Source: CAZQXD01 sp964597315
GTDB taxonomy: Bacteria > Pseudomonadota > Gammaproteobacteria > Competibacterales > Competibacteraceae
Reading direction: 5' to 3'
NCBI GenBank assembly: GCA_964597315.1
Contig: CAZQXD010000008.1
Span: 40,109 to 104,108, forward strand
Length of the DNA: 64,000 nucleotides
Both the position numbers and the translations under genes were made by a program. The notes beneath the pieces are model-generated. The model searched no databases. It was given only the letters and a program-made list of their open reading frames with translations, and was not told where the DNA came from. Positions 16,209 to 23,949 of the stretch are shown piece after piece (the stretch's first letter is position 1; every line of letters begins with the position of its first letter).

Positions 16209-16571
16209 ATGACCGGTCGGGTCTTGGCGATGGCTTTGAGCCTGACACCCGTCATCGCCACGGCCGGGGAAGCCGATGTGGTGGAGGTGGACGCGCGGCG
16301 GGAGGCCGACGGCAGCTATCACTTTCAAGTCAGCGTGCGCCACGCCGACAGCGGCTGGGACCACTATGCCGACCGCTGGGACGTGGTGGCGCCGGACGGC
16401 GCGGTGCTGGGCGTCCGGGTGTTGCACCACCCCCATGTGGATGAGCAGCCCTTCACCCGCAGTTTGTCGGGAGTGAGGGTCGCTCCGGGTACCACTGCGG
16501 TAACGGTGCGCGTCCATGACTTGGTGCATGGCTTCGGGGGACGGGAAATCACGGTTCCCCTACCTCCCTGA
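16209..16571 (+). CDS. Small secreted protein of unknown function, displaced from its own start by the IS
   Basis: This 120-residue protein begins with an N-terminal hydrophobic signal-like stretch (VLAMALSLTPVIATAG), followed by a beta-rich domain with the conserved-looking segments VRHADSGWDHYADRW, HPHVDEQPFTRSL and VHDLVHGFGGREI. I recognise it as a widespread periplasmic protein of unknown function. The ATG at 16209 is the first base after the IS. The IS end places AAGAGG at 16199-16204, four bases before that ATG, so translation may restart here. The original start is at 15302, five codons upstream in the uninterrupted gene. Only five residues are lost, so a working protein is possible if transcription reaches it. 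Confidence 0.65.
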   Translation: MTGRVLAMALSLTPVIATAGEADVVEVDARREADGSYHFQVSVRHADSGWDHYADRWDVVAPDGAVLGVRVLHHPHVDEQPFTRSLSGVRVAPGTTAVTVRVHDLVHGFGGREITVPLPP

Positions 16572-16837
16572 TTATTGACTACGCCATCCTGGGCTTCAAC
16601 AATGTCCCGGCCACCGGCAAAGTTATCAGATCGTTGATGAGGCTCGCCCGCTTTTCCGGCCCCGGTAGTGAATGGGCCGGAAGGTCTCACTGGCTGAGTG
16701 GCGGGCGCTCTTTCTGGCACTGGTAGCCATGTTCCGGGGACATATTGTGTCTGTATAGAATGGCGTAGGTGAAGATGCATCCGATGCCGACGGTCGACTG
16801 CACTTTCAGTAGCCCGGCCTGACAGGCTCCCTATATT
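16572..16837. other. Convergent intergenic region, no feature recognised
   Basis: This 266-bp spacer lies between the small secreted-protein gene and the large regulator. It contains short open frames without start signals and no clear terminator hairpin. I see no homology to the nearby IS. Confidence 0.5.
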
Positions 16838-19663
16838 TCAAAGATCCTTTATCGAAGATATTGCTCTCAGCTCCCAAACTTTAGCCTTTTTCAGGCGTGA
16901 AATTTTTATGGCGCGTAAAAAGCTTTTCTTAGCTTCCAAGATTGTCACTTTTTTATGCTGTGCACGCAAAAATTTGGATTTTTCTAAGAGCATTTCTCCG
17001 TAAAGTCGATGAACCTCTGCTTCGCACCAACAATCGTTGCTGATCGAAATATCAGTCAATATGCTAGCGCATTTATCGATCCCCAAGTCAATTTCTCCCA
17101 TTTGTGCATGTATATTAGCTAGTAAAGTAGAATAATAAGGCATCATAATTTTTATTCCCGCAGCTTGATAAACCGACAATCCTTCCTTTATACATCTAAA
17201 ACCATTCTCTACCTGTCCTTGTTGTGACAATAACCATCCCTGACTAATTTTTGCTACTCCTCTCCAATGAGTAAAGCTATATTGTTCGGCAAGCTGAATA
17301 GCTTCAGGTAAATTTGCATGTACCTTTTCTGTACAAAGACGAAGTTGTTGGAATAAGCACCAGCAATTTAAAGCCAGACAGAGGCTGTATGGATGTTCAA
17401 GTTTACGAGCCAAGTCAATAGCTTGATCAGCCATTATCAAGGCTTGCTTTTCATAGCCAAGCAACCATTGAATCACAGCCGCATATATACGGCAAATTAT
17501 TACGGGATCATGCCCTAGCAAAGAAATATGTTGATGATGTTGATCGTATTGATGTTCAATGATGCCTTTCTCAAAATATTTCAGACTTAATTCAAACTCT
17601 CCAAGATGAAACAAAACTGATCCAAGCGCTTGGCAAGCTTCCTCATGAAAGAAGACTGAATCTGGATTATTGTGGGCAATGCCGACAAGTTGTTTACCTA
17701 ACTCATATGCTTTCTTTAAGTCTGCTGTGGCAAAAAAAATTCCAAATAGACCACGATTTGCTTGGAAATTCTGAAATGCTTCACCAAATTCTTCACTCAA
17801 CTTAAAAGCGCGATTATATGCCTGGTTCACTCGTATGGACCCATAACCCTCAGTAGTCATCAGTACTGTACCAAGCATCATCTGTAGCCGAAATTCCTGC
17901 TGATTACGCTCTATGTCAGCAGGCAGAGACTCAAGCAATGCCAATGCTTTGCCAAGATGCTCGCTGGCTTCCTGACTGGCATGGCGGTACAACGCCTGCC
18001 CAACCGCTTGCTCAAAGTACCGCACAGCTTTTGGTAAATCGTGCCCTTCCTCAAAGTGCCATGCCAGTTCCACAGCAACGTCATGGGTATTATTGATATA
18101 ACCCTTTTCGAGCCGCTCCCCGATGCATCTATGCAGACGGCAGCATCTATTCGGTGTTACTCGCTGTTGGAGTAATTCCTGGTAAAGTCCATGAATAAAT
18201 TCATAGCGTGCCGCCGGGGTCCCATCGGGCCAAGTGACCATACCTCGTTCGCGAAGAAACTGTTCTTGTCGAGCTAAAGCCGCGCAGCGCTCTTCGACTG
18301 TTTCTATTTCTATATCTAACCCGGCTGCCAAGGCTGGCGACAAGAATGATGTCCCAGCAATGCTTGCTACCTCCAGCAACTCCCGGTCCCCAGCATTTAG
18401 TTGATTGAGTTTTTTTTCAATCAACTGCTGGAGGGTAGCAGGAATTGTCAGATTGATGGCTTCTAAATCAGTCTCTAATGTCCACTGCCCATCTACTTTT
18501 GCAAGTATTCCTTGGACGCAGAGATCCTTCAAAATATTTACCATAAATAGAGGATTGCCATCAGAACGGCGGTGAACTAGGCCTGTCAGTCTCGCTGGTA
18601 GACCTGGATACCATCTTTCAATATAGCTGCCTAAAGCAGTCTCAGTTAAGNNNNNNNNNNTTAAGGATTGCAGAGATAGCTCTTTGAATCGTTCGTATTT
18701 ACATAAGTTCTGATGAATTTTTTTCAACGGATGGGTCTGTTCAAAAGCATCTTCCTGTCGATAGGTACCGATCACCATTAACTGTGCTTGCTGGTGATCG
18801 TGAACTAGATAGTTGATTAAATCGAGGGTGGACCTGTCTGCCCAATGTAAATCTTCCACATACAGTATCACCCCACGTTCAATGCTCAGCATCGTGAATG
18901 CCTCAGAAATCTCTCGCAACATCCGCTCTCGGGTCAAACCTAGCGTCCTGCGTTGGAGTTCGTCCGCGTAAGATGGCGTTAGCAAGGCGGGCATTTGTAG
19001 CAACCAGCTAGGTGCATATTTATCAAGACATTCTATAAATTGCCTGTCATTCGTTCCATGACAAAGTTTCCCTAACGCGGTGAGAATAGGTAAATAAGGT
19101 TCTCTTTTTCCAAAAATTTCCACACATTGCGCCCCCACTAACCAGAGATTGTGACGACTTGTTATCTGCTCTAGATACGCCTGAAGCAATGTCGTTTTCC
19201 CAATTCCGGTTTCACCCGTAATAAAGACTACTTGTCGTTCACCCTGCAGGGCGTACTCGAATTGCTGGATAAGTTGGTCCAATTCTAGCTCTCGTCCTAC
19301 TACTTTGATTAATGACGGGTAGTAAGGAGCACCATGCCCAAGCAATGTGATGTTGCCGATGTATTCGTAGCCTCGCTTGTATTTCGTTTTGATAAACTGC
19401 GGATTGTGTCGGTCATCGTTCAGGATTTTACGCAGGTCCCGGATCAAGCCCTTCAGGAGCGTATCAGTGCCAGGGGGTCTGTTACCCCACACGGCGTACT
19501 CTAACTCTTGAGAAGTCAGCAACTTGCCAGGATTCGTGACCATGTATCGCAGCAACGCGAATGCTTTCGGTGGCAGACTGAACTCTTGTCTACCGCGCCG
19601 AAGGCATTCATTGGTCAAATCTAGGCACCAGGTTGATAAGTGCTCGAATGGGCCTTCGATCAT
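16838..19663 (-). CDS. Winged-helix DNA-binding regulator fused to an AAA ATPase and TPR-like repeats
   Basis: This is about 941 residues from the ATG at 19663, which follows GAGGGTGTG. Residues 1-105 form an OmpR/PhoB-type winged helix (FSLPPKAFALLRYMV, LTSQELEYAVWG, LLKGLIRDLRKIL, IKTKYKRGYEYIG). From about 120 there is a STAND/AAA-type ATPase with Walker A GETGIGKTT (150-158), Walker B VILYVEDLHWADRSTLDLI and a sensor IGTYRQEDAF. The remaining 450 residues are helical repeats of TPR type. Such proteins act as ligand-gated transcription activators; the inducer is unknown. A 10-base N run interrupts the ATPase region but the frame continues. Its GC content is lower than that of the core genes. 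Divergent neighbours to the right (DUF1127, LysE, acylase) are possible targets, by position only. Confidence 0.82.
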   Translation of the reverse strand: MIEGPFEHLSTWCLDLTNECLRRGRQEFSLPPKAFALLRYMVTNPGKLLTSQELEYAVWGNRPPGTDTLLKGLIRDLRKILNDDRHNPQFIKTKYKRGYEYIGNITLLGHGAPYYPSLIKVVGRELELDQLIQQFEYALQGERQVVFITGETGIGKTTLLQAYLEQITSRHNLWLVGAQCVEIFGKREPYLPILTALGKLCHGTNDRQFIECLDKYAPSWLLQMPALLTPSYADELQRRTLGLTRERMLREISEAFTMLSIERGVILYVEDLHWADRSTLDLINYLVHDHQQAQLMVIGTYRQEDAFEQTHPLKKIHQNLCKYERFKELSLQSLXXXXLTETALGSYIERWYPGLPARLTGLVHRRSDGNPLFMVNILKDLCVQGILAKVDGQWTLETDLEAINLTIPATLQQLIEKKLNQLNAGDRELLEVASIAGTSFLSPALAAGLDIEIETVEERCAALARQEQFLRERGMVTWPDGTPAARYEFIHGLYQELLQQRVTPNRCCRLHRCIGERLEKGYINNTHDVAVELAWHFEEGHDLPKAVRYFEQAVGQALYRHASQEASEHLGKALALLESLPADIERNQQEFRLQMMLGTVLMTTEGYGSIRVNQAYNRAFKLSEEFGEAFQNFQANRGLFGIFFATADLKKAYELGKQLVGIAHNNPDSVFFHEEACQALGSVLFHLGEFELSLKYFEKGIIEHQYDQHHQHISLLGHDPVIICRIYAAVIQWLLGYEKQALIMADQAIDLARKLEHPYSLCLALNCWCLFQQLRLCTEKVHANLPEAIQLAEQYSFTHWRGVAKISQGWLLSQQGQVENGFRCIKEGLSVYQAAGIKIMMPYYSTLLANIHAQMGEIDLGIDKCASILTDISISNDCWCEAEVHRLYGEMLLEKSKFLRAQHKKVTILEAKKSFLRAIKISRLKKAKVWELRAISSIKDL
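18651..18660. other. Assembly gap of 10 N, probably artefactual
   Basis: The run of N is flanked by the same five bases, TTAAG, on both sides. Deleting the N run plus one TTAAG removes 15 bases and keeps the reading frame of the regulator, giving LSLQSLTETALGSYIERW. That spacing fits related ATPases in this family better than the gapped version does. The true sequence probably has nothing missing. Confidence 0.7.
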
Positions 19664-20101
19664 CACACCCTCAAAATTCCATGAAAACTCCACAAATTCC
19701 ACACCAATTATAAACCGCATTTCGCTAACGTGTATCAGGATATTGATTCATTACTGACATTCGGCAATTTTTAAACCATACATCATATAACTTAATTTAT
19801 TGTTTTTATTAATTTTTTAGTTAGATGCGCAAAAAGTAATAGAGGATAGGGTCCGACTGCTACTGCTGGCAATCGTTCTCAACGGGTCCAGGGAAAGCAA
19901 GTTTACGAAGCGCGCTTATGGCCCCGGACCTAGCGTTAGCTCGGCCGCTGGCAAACCTGAACCAGGCCGAGGCTGTTAAAGAACAGCGAGGCGGATGTGA
20001 GCATGTTACTGCGATTGGGGTTACGAGATTATGGATGAATCGGATAAATTTTATACATGTTGAAAATTTTGATTGTCGCCAATTATCGTTGGAGGTTAAT
20101 T
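19664..20101. other. Divergent intergenic region, AT-rich in part
   Basis: These 438 bp separate the large regulator from the 41-aa membrane peptide. The stretch 19740-19835 is strongly AT-rich and is likely to hold divergent promoters, but I cannot fix hexamers with confidence. A frame at 19918-20121 is open but has no ribosome binding site or recognisable composition. Confidence 0.4.
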
Positions 20102-20227
20102 ATGCCTTACCCTTACGATAAATATCAGAATAATTTTATAGATGTCATTATTGATATAATTATTATTATAGCAATAATAATCTACTTGATAGGGACCATG
20201 GTTTCCTGTATTGCTGGTTTATTTTAA
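20102..20227 (+). CDS. Small single-pass membrane peptide, 41 aa
   Basis: The ATG at 20102 follows TTGGAGG with a six-base gap, a strong ribosome binding site. The product has a polar, Tyr/Asn-rich N-terminus (MPYPYDKYQNNF) and then one very hydrophobic Ile-rich segment (about residues 13-40) interrupted by Asp18. That fits a one-pass inner-membrane miniprotein. I do not recognise a family. Small hydrophobic peptides of this kind include type I toxins and regulators of membrane complexes; neither is shown here. It precedes a DUF1127 gene by about 170 bp. Confidence 0.5.
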   Translation: MPYPYDKYQNNFIDVIIDIIIIIAIIIYLIGTMVSCIAGLF

Positions 20228-20395
20228 TTTTTTCACAATACAGATTTTGGACAATGAATAACTATATAAGCAGAAATTCCAACAGTGGTCGCCGCAGACC
20301 CTTGCCCCGAATCCGGACGTTATGGTCGAGCCGATAAAAGCCCGGGTACGCGAAAATCATCTGTTTACAGTACTTGATTTTTGGAGGGATTCATT

Positions 20396-20638
20396 ATGAT
20401 GAATTATAGTCCTGTTTTTGGAATCGCCTACACCAGCCTGGTTGCCAACCTAGCGAATATTCGCACTCACTTTTCCACACTCTCACTTAGCCGGATGAGA
20501 ACCACCTGGATAACCTGGCAGGGGCGGCACGGCTACCGGCGTCAACTTCGCCATATGGATGAACACTTGCTTAAGGATATAGGTCTTTCGAAATGGAAAG
20601 CGGCTCGAGAAATCGACAAGCTCTTTTGGGAACCCTAA
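20396..20638 (+). CDS. DUF1127 (YjiS-like) small protein
   Basis: This 80-residue protein starts at the first of two ATGs at 20396, preceded by TTGGAGGG. The C-terminal part, RRQLRHMDEHLLKDIGLSKW and KAAREIDKLFW, is the DUF1127 signature: an Arg-rich helix then L-x-D-I-G-L-S. The 35-residue N-terminal extension is not part of the domain. DUF1127 proteins bind RNA or affect small-RNA turnover and phosphate or carbon metabolism in some alphaproteobacteria; the role here is unknown. The gene ends 6 bp before the MITE. Confidence 0.8.
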   Translation: MMNYSPVFGIAYTSLVANLANIRTHFSTLSLSRMRTTWITWQGRHGYRRQLRHMDEHLLKDIGLSKWKAAREIDKLFWEP

Positions 20639-20644
20639 CCTGAT

Positions 20645-20726
20645 TAGAACTCTTGAAAAAGTAATCTATAGCGCTTTCTGGTGCTTGATAAAACAAGCAC
20701 TTACGCACACTTATTCAAGAGGTCTA
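20645..20726. mobile_element. 82-bp MITE related to the IS5-family element at 15315-16208
   Basis: The left end TAGAACTCTTGAAAAAGT (20645-20662) and the right end, whose complement is TAGACCTCTTGAATAAGT (20709-20726), each differ by one base from the 18-bp inverted repeat of the IS at 15315. The 46-bp interior does not code and contains a small hairpin, GTGCTTG (20681-20687) with CAAGCAC (20694-20700). Such a non-autonomous element could be moved by the full IS transposase. Its right end supplies AAGAGG six bases upstream of the LysE-family start codon. Confidence 0.78.
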
Positions 20727-20728
20727 TT

Positions 20729-21364
20729 ATGCCAGATCCCCTAAATCCCATGATGCCTTTTCTTCAGGGTCTATTGGGTTCCAGTCTGTTACTCGCATTG
20801 GGACCGCAGAATATTTTTTTGATTCGTCAGGGTCTGTGCCTAAACCATCCTGCGTTGGTTGCTTTGGTATATATCGTGGTGGAAGTAACTCTTATCACGG
20901 CGGGCGCTTTAGGGCTTGGGAAGTTCATCTCGCAATCCGATCCCGTGCGCAACGTAATGGGCGTGATAGCATTGATTATGTTGCTTTGGTTGAGCCTGCG
21001 CCATTACACCAACGCTTTCAAGTCAGAACATCCTGGGATTGAAAACACGAAGCGACTTTCCATAAAAGATGTGCTTTTCGTCTCCATTGCGGTTTCCCTG
21101 TTCAATCCCCTATGCCTTCTTGACACCCTGCTTCTGATGGGAGGGCTGGCTGGACAATATCAGAACTTCGAAGACAAGGCCTGGTTTGCTGTTGGTGCTG
21201 TAACCACATCAACTCTTTGGTTTTCCACCTTGGCCTGGATTTCGGGGCGACTGGGATTTCTTTTCAAAAAATCCCGGGCCGCGCGCCTGCTCGATCTGAG
21301 TGTCGGGATCATGTTGTCTATTTTGGCAATGAGTTTGCTAGCCGGATTAGTGGCTTCAAGGTAA
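20729..21364 (+). CDS. LysE/ArgO-family amino acid exporter
   Basis: This 211-residue protein has about six transmembrane segments. The N-terminal family signature LLLALGPQNIFLIRQGL is clear, as are VSLFNPLCLLDTLLLMGG (the second repeat Pro region) and AWISGRLGFLFKKSRAARLLD near the end. The family exports basic amino acids such as arginine or lysine from the cytoplasm; the substrate here is not determined. The ATG at 20729 is preceded by AAGAGG belonging to the MITE end, so the insertion seems to have replaced or rebuilt the original translation signal. The acylase gene follows after about 80 bp. Confidence 0.88.
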   Translation: MPDPLNPMMPFLQGLLGSSLLLALGPQNIFLIRQGLCLNHPALVALVYIVVEVTLITAGALGLGKFISQSDPVRNVMGVIALIMLLWLSLRHYTNAFKSEHPGIENTKRLSIKDVLFVSIAVSLFNPLCLLDTLLLMGGLAGQYQNFEDKAWFAVGAVTTSTLWFSTLAWISGRLGFLFKKSRAARLLDLSVGIMLSILAMSLLAGLVASR

Positions 21365-21447
21365 GAGATCATTATCAGCGGCATTTTTTACGCCATTAAT
21401 ACCATGAACTCATGTCTCATTTACTATCGATAGGAGTGAACAACCCT

Positions 21448-23898
21448 ATGCGCCAGATTACGAAGAACCCTCATCCAATAGTATGGTTTCGACGATTCGT
21501 CATGCTTATTATGGTCAGTCTATTGTTGATAGCCTGTAAAAATAACAGTCAGGATGATAATAGTTTGCGCTATCGTAGCGAGATTCGCTATACCCAATTC
21601 GGTATTCCTCACATCAAAGCCGACGATTGGGGCAGCCTGGGCTACGGCTACGGTTATTCCTTCGCTGCGGATAATCTCTGCGTACTGGCTGAAGAATTGG
21701 TTACCATCAATGGGGAACGATCCCTGTTTTTCGGTCCTGATGCGGGGTACCAGGATCCGCTTAACTTGGCTGTTGAAAGTGTGATCATCAATAACCTCAA
21801 AAGTGATTTCTTTTTCACCCTTATGATGACACCAGAGCGCCTAGCGGCCCTGCGAGATGCAACCCCACTTCCCTTCCAAAAACTGGTCCAAGGGTACGTC
21901 GCCGGTTACAACCGCTATTTGCGCGACACCGGCATAGATGCCCTACCAACTCCCTGCAGAGGAGCGGCCTGGGTCCGGCATATCGAGCTGGACGATCTCT
22001 ATCGGCTTTTTTACGGACTGACCCTGCTACAAAGTTCTCGGCAGTTTATTGATGCCTTTGTCAATGCCACACCTCCTGGCACCGAGACAATGTCCGTCGA
22101 GACATTTAGAGCCAGGACACCAATCGCTATGCCCGACATGGCGGTGCCGGGCCTCGGCAGCAACGCCTATGCCCTGGGCCGGGAGGTAACCGAAAATGGC
22201 CGCGGCATGCTGCTGGGCAACCCCCACTTTCCCTGGCTGGGCAACCTGCGATTCTACCAGGTGCACCTTACTCTGCCCGGGGAACTCGATGTCATGGGAG
22301 CATCGCTCTACGGTACGCCATTTGTACAGATCGGTTTCAACCACAACCTGGCCTGGACCCATACGGTTTCCAGGGCCTGGCGCTTCACACTGTATCGCCT
22401 TACGCTGGAGCCTGGTAATCCAACTGCCTACCGCTACGGAGACATCATCCGGGCTTTGACCCCCAAGACTGTCAGCGTACAAATTAGGGAGCCAGACGGT
22501 TCCCTGGGCGAGCGTCGTCATACCTTCTATTTGAGTCATCTGGGACCGGTAGTGAGTAACACTCCACGCTTGCCATTTAGCTTCTGGAGCACAGATACCG
22601 CCTATGTCCTGCGCGATGCCAACGCGGAGAACTTTCGCACCTTGGCTCAGTGGCTGCGTTTGAATCAGGCTACCAGCCTGGAATCGTTTCGCCAGGCCCT
22701 AAACGAAATAGTGGGCATTCCCTGGGCCAATACCCTGGCCGTAGACCCGGCGGGTAGCGCCTTCTATGGTGATATCACCGTGGTCCCTAACGTTCCTGAC
22801 TCCCTGGCGGCACGCTGCATCAATACCGATCTGGCCATGTTGGTGTTCGCCAATCAGGGATTACCGATTCTGGATGGCGCTGACCCCGGTTGCGAATGGA
22901 TAGTCGACCCAGCCGCACCCCAAGCGGGCATTTTCGCCGCTACAGCCCTGCCGGCGCTGGCGCGCAACGATTACATTGCCAACTCCAACGACAGTTACTG
23001 GCTGTCCAATCCCGAGCAGCCTCTAACCGGTTTTCCCCGTATTGTGGGCGACGAGGAGACACCCCGCTCCCTGCGCACCCGGCTGGCGCTGACGCAGATC
23101 CGCGAGCGGCTTAATGGACAGGACGGACTGCCTGGCATGACCTTCAGTCTGCCGCACCTTCAGACGATCTTGTTCGCTAATCGCAACTACGGCGGTGAGT
23201 TACTGGCCGGCGATCTGTCCAGCGTCTGTGCCATGCATCCTACTGTCGTGCTTGAGGACGGTATGGAGGTGGCCTTAGGCCAAGCTTGTGAGATATTGGC
23301 TAACTGGGACCGCAAGAACAATATTGAAAGTTTCGGCGCTCAGGTGTTCAGGGCTTTTTGGGAACGGGCCACAACCATCGAAAACCTGTTCGAAATACCG
23401 TTCAACCCGACAGCCCCTCTGGATACTCCCAATGGTCTGAATATTGACAACCCACAGGTTTTGACCCGCATCCGTCAGGCTCTGGGGGAAGCAGTACGCG
23501 ACCTTGCCAACCAGAGCATTCCCCTGGATGCCGCCTGGGGCGAGGTACACGCGCTGGTTCGCGACTCAATAGTGGTGCCTATCCATGGCGGCAACGGCAC
23601 CGAAGGCGTGTTCAACAGTGTCAATGCCCGCCGTTACTTGGGTTCAGCCGGAGACCTACCAGCTTACGATCCGGTGTACGGCAGCAGCTATATTCAGACG
23701 GTAACCTTCGACGGCAACGGTCCCGTGGCCGAGGTCCTACTGACCTACTCCCAGTCTAGTGATCCGGATTCACCACACTTCGCGGACCAGACCCGGTTGT
23801 ATAGCCGCAAGGAGTGGGTGCGGCTGCCCTTCTCCGAGACGGAGATTGCCGCCGATCCGGGACTGAAGATAGTGGTGCTTGAAGAGCTTGAAGAGTAG
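21448..23898 (+). CDS. Penicillin-acylase-family lipoprotein, acyl-homoserine-lactone-acylase-like
   Basis: This 816-residue protein starts at the ATG at 21448, downstream of AGGAG; an in-frame ATG at 21412 lacks a signal. The N-terminus is a lipoprotein signal with lipobox LLIAC (Cys30). It is an Ntn-hydrolase of the S45 family: after an alpha part with GIPHIKADDWGSLGYGYGY, self-cleavage is expected before Ser238 in GLGSNAYALG, the new N-terminal nucleophile of the beta chain. Beta-chain segments include LLGNPHFPW, TPFVQIGFNHNLAWTHTVS and IANSNDSYWLSNPEQPL. The layout resembles PvdQ/QuiP-type acylases, which hydrolyse long-chain acyl-homoserine lactones or other fatty-acyl amides in the periplasm. 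The actual substrate is unknown. It follows the LysE gene on the same strand. Confidence 0.88.
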   Translation: MRQITKNPHPIVWFRRFVMLIMVSLLLIACKNNSQDDNSLRYRSEIRYTQFGIPHIKADDWGSLGYGYGYSFAADNLCVLAEELVTINGERSLFFGPDAGYQDPLNLAVESVIINNLKSDFFFTLMMTPERLAALRDATPLPFQKLVQGYVAGYNRYLRDTGIDALPTPCRGAAWVRHIELDDLYRLFYGLTLLQSSRQFIDAFVNATPPGTETMSVETFRARTPIAMPDMAVPGLGSNAYALGREVTENGRGMLLGNPHFPWLGNLRFYQVHLTLPGELDVMGASLYGTPFVQIGFNHNLAWTHTVSRAWRFTLYRLTLEPGNPTAYRYGDIIRALTPKTVSVQIREPDGSLGERRHTFYLSHLGPVVSNTPRLPFSFWSTDTAYVLRDANAENFRTLAQWLRLNQATSLESFRQALNEIVGIPWANTLAVDPAGSAFYGDITVVPNVPDSLAARCINTDLAMLVFANQGLPILDGADPGCEWIVDPAAPQAGIFAATALPALARNDYIANSNDSYWLSNPEQPLTGFPRIVGDEETPRSLRTRLALTQIRERLNGQDGLPGMTFSLPHLQTILFANRNYGGELLAGDLSSVCAMHPTVVLEDGMEVALGQACEILANWDRKNNIESFGAQVFRAFWERATTIENLFEIPFNPTAPLDTPNGLNIDNPQVLTRIRQALGEAVRDLANQSIPLDAAWGEVHALVRDSIVVPIHGGNGTEGVFNSVNARRYLGSAGDLPAYDPVYGSSYIQTVTFDGNGPVAEVLLTYSQSSDPDSPHFADQTRLYSRKEWVRLPFSETEIAADPGLKIVVLEELEE

Positions 23899-23949
23899 AC
23901 GCTGGATAAATTGTATTTCCGGTAAGACCCTGAGCGTTTTCAAAAGCCC

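Noticed and set aside
19918..20121. 67-codon plus-strand frame left of the 41-aa peptide
   Set aside because: No Shine-Dalgarno sequence, no recognisable composition, and it overlaps the better supported small gene.
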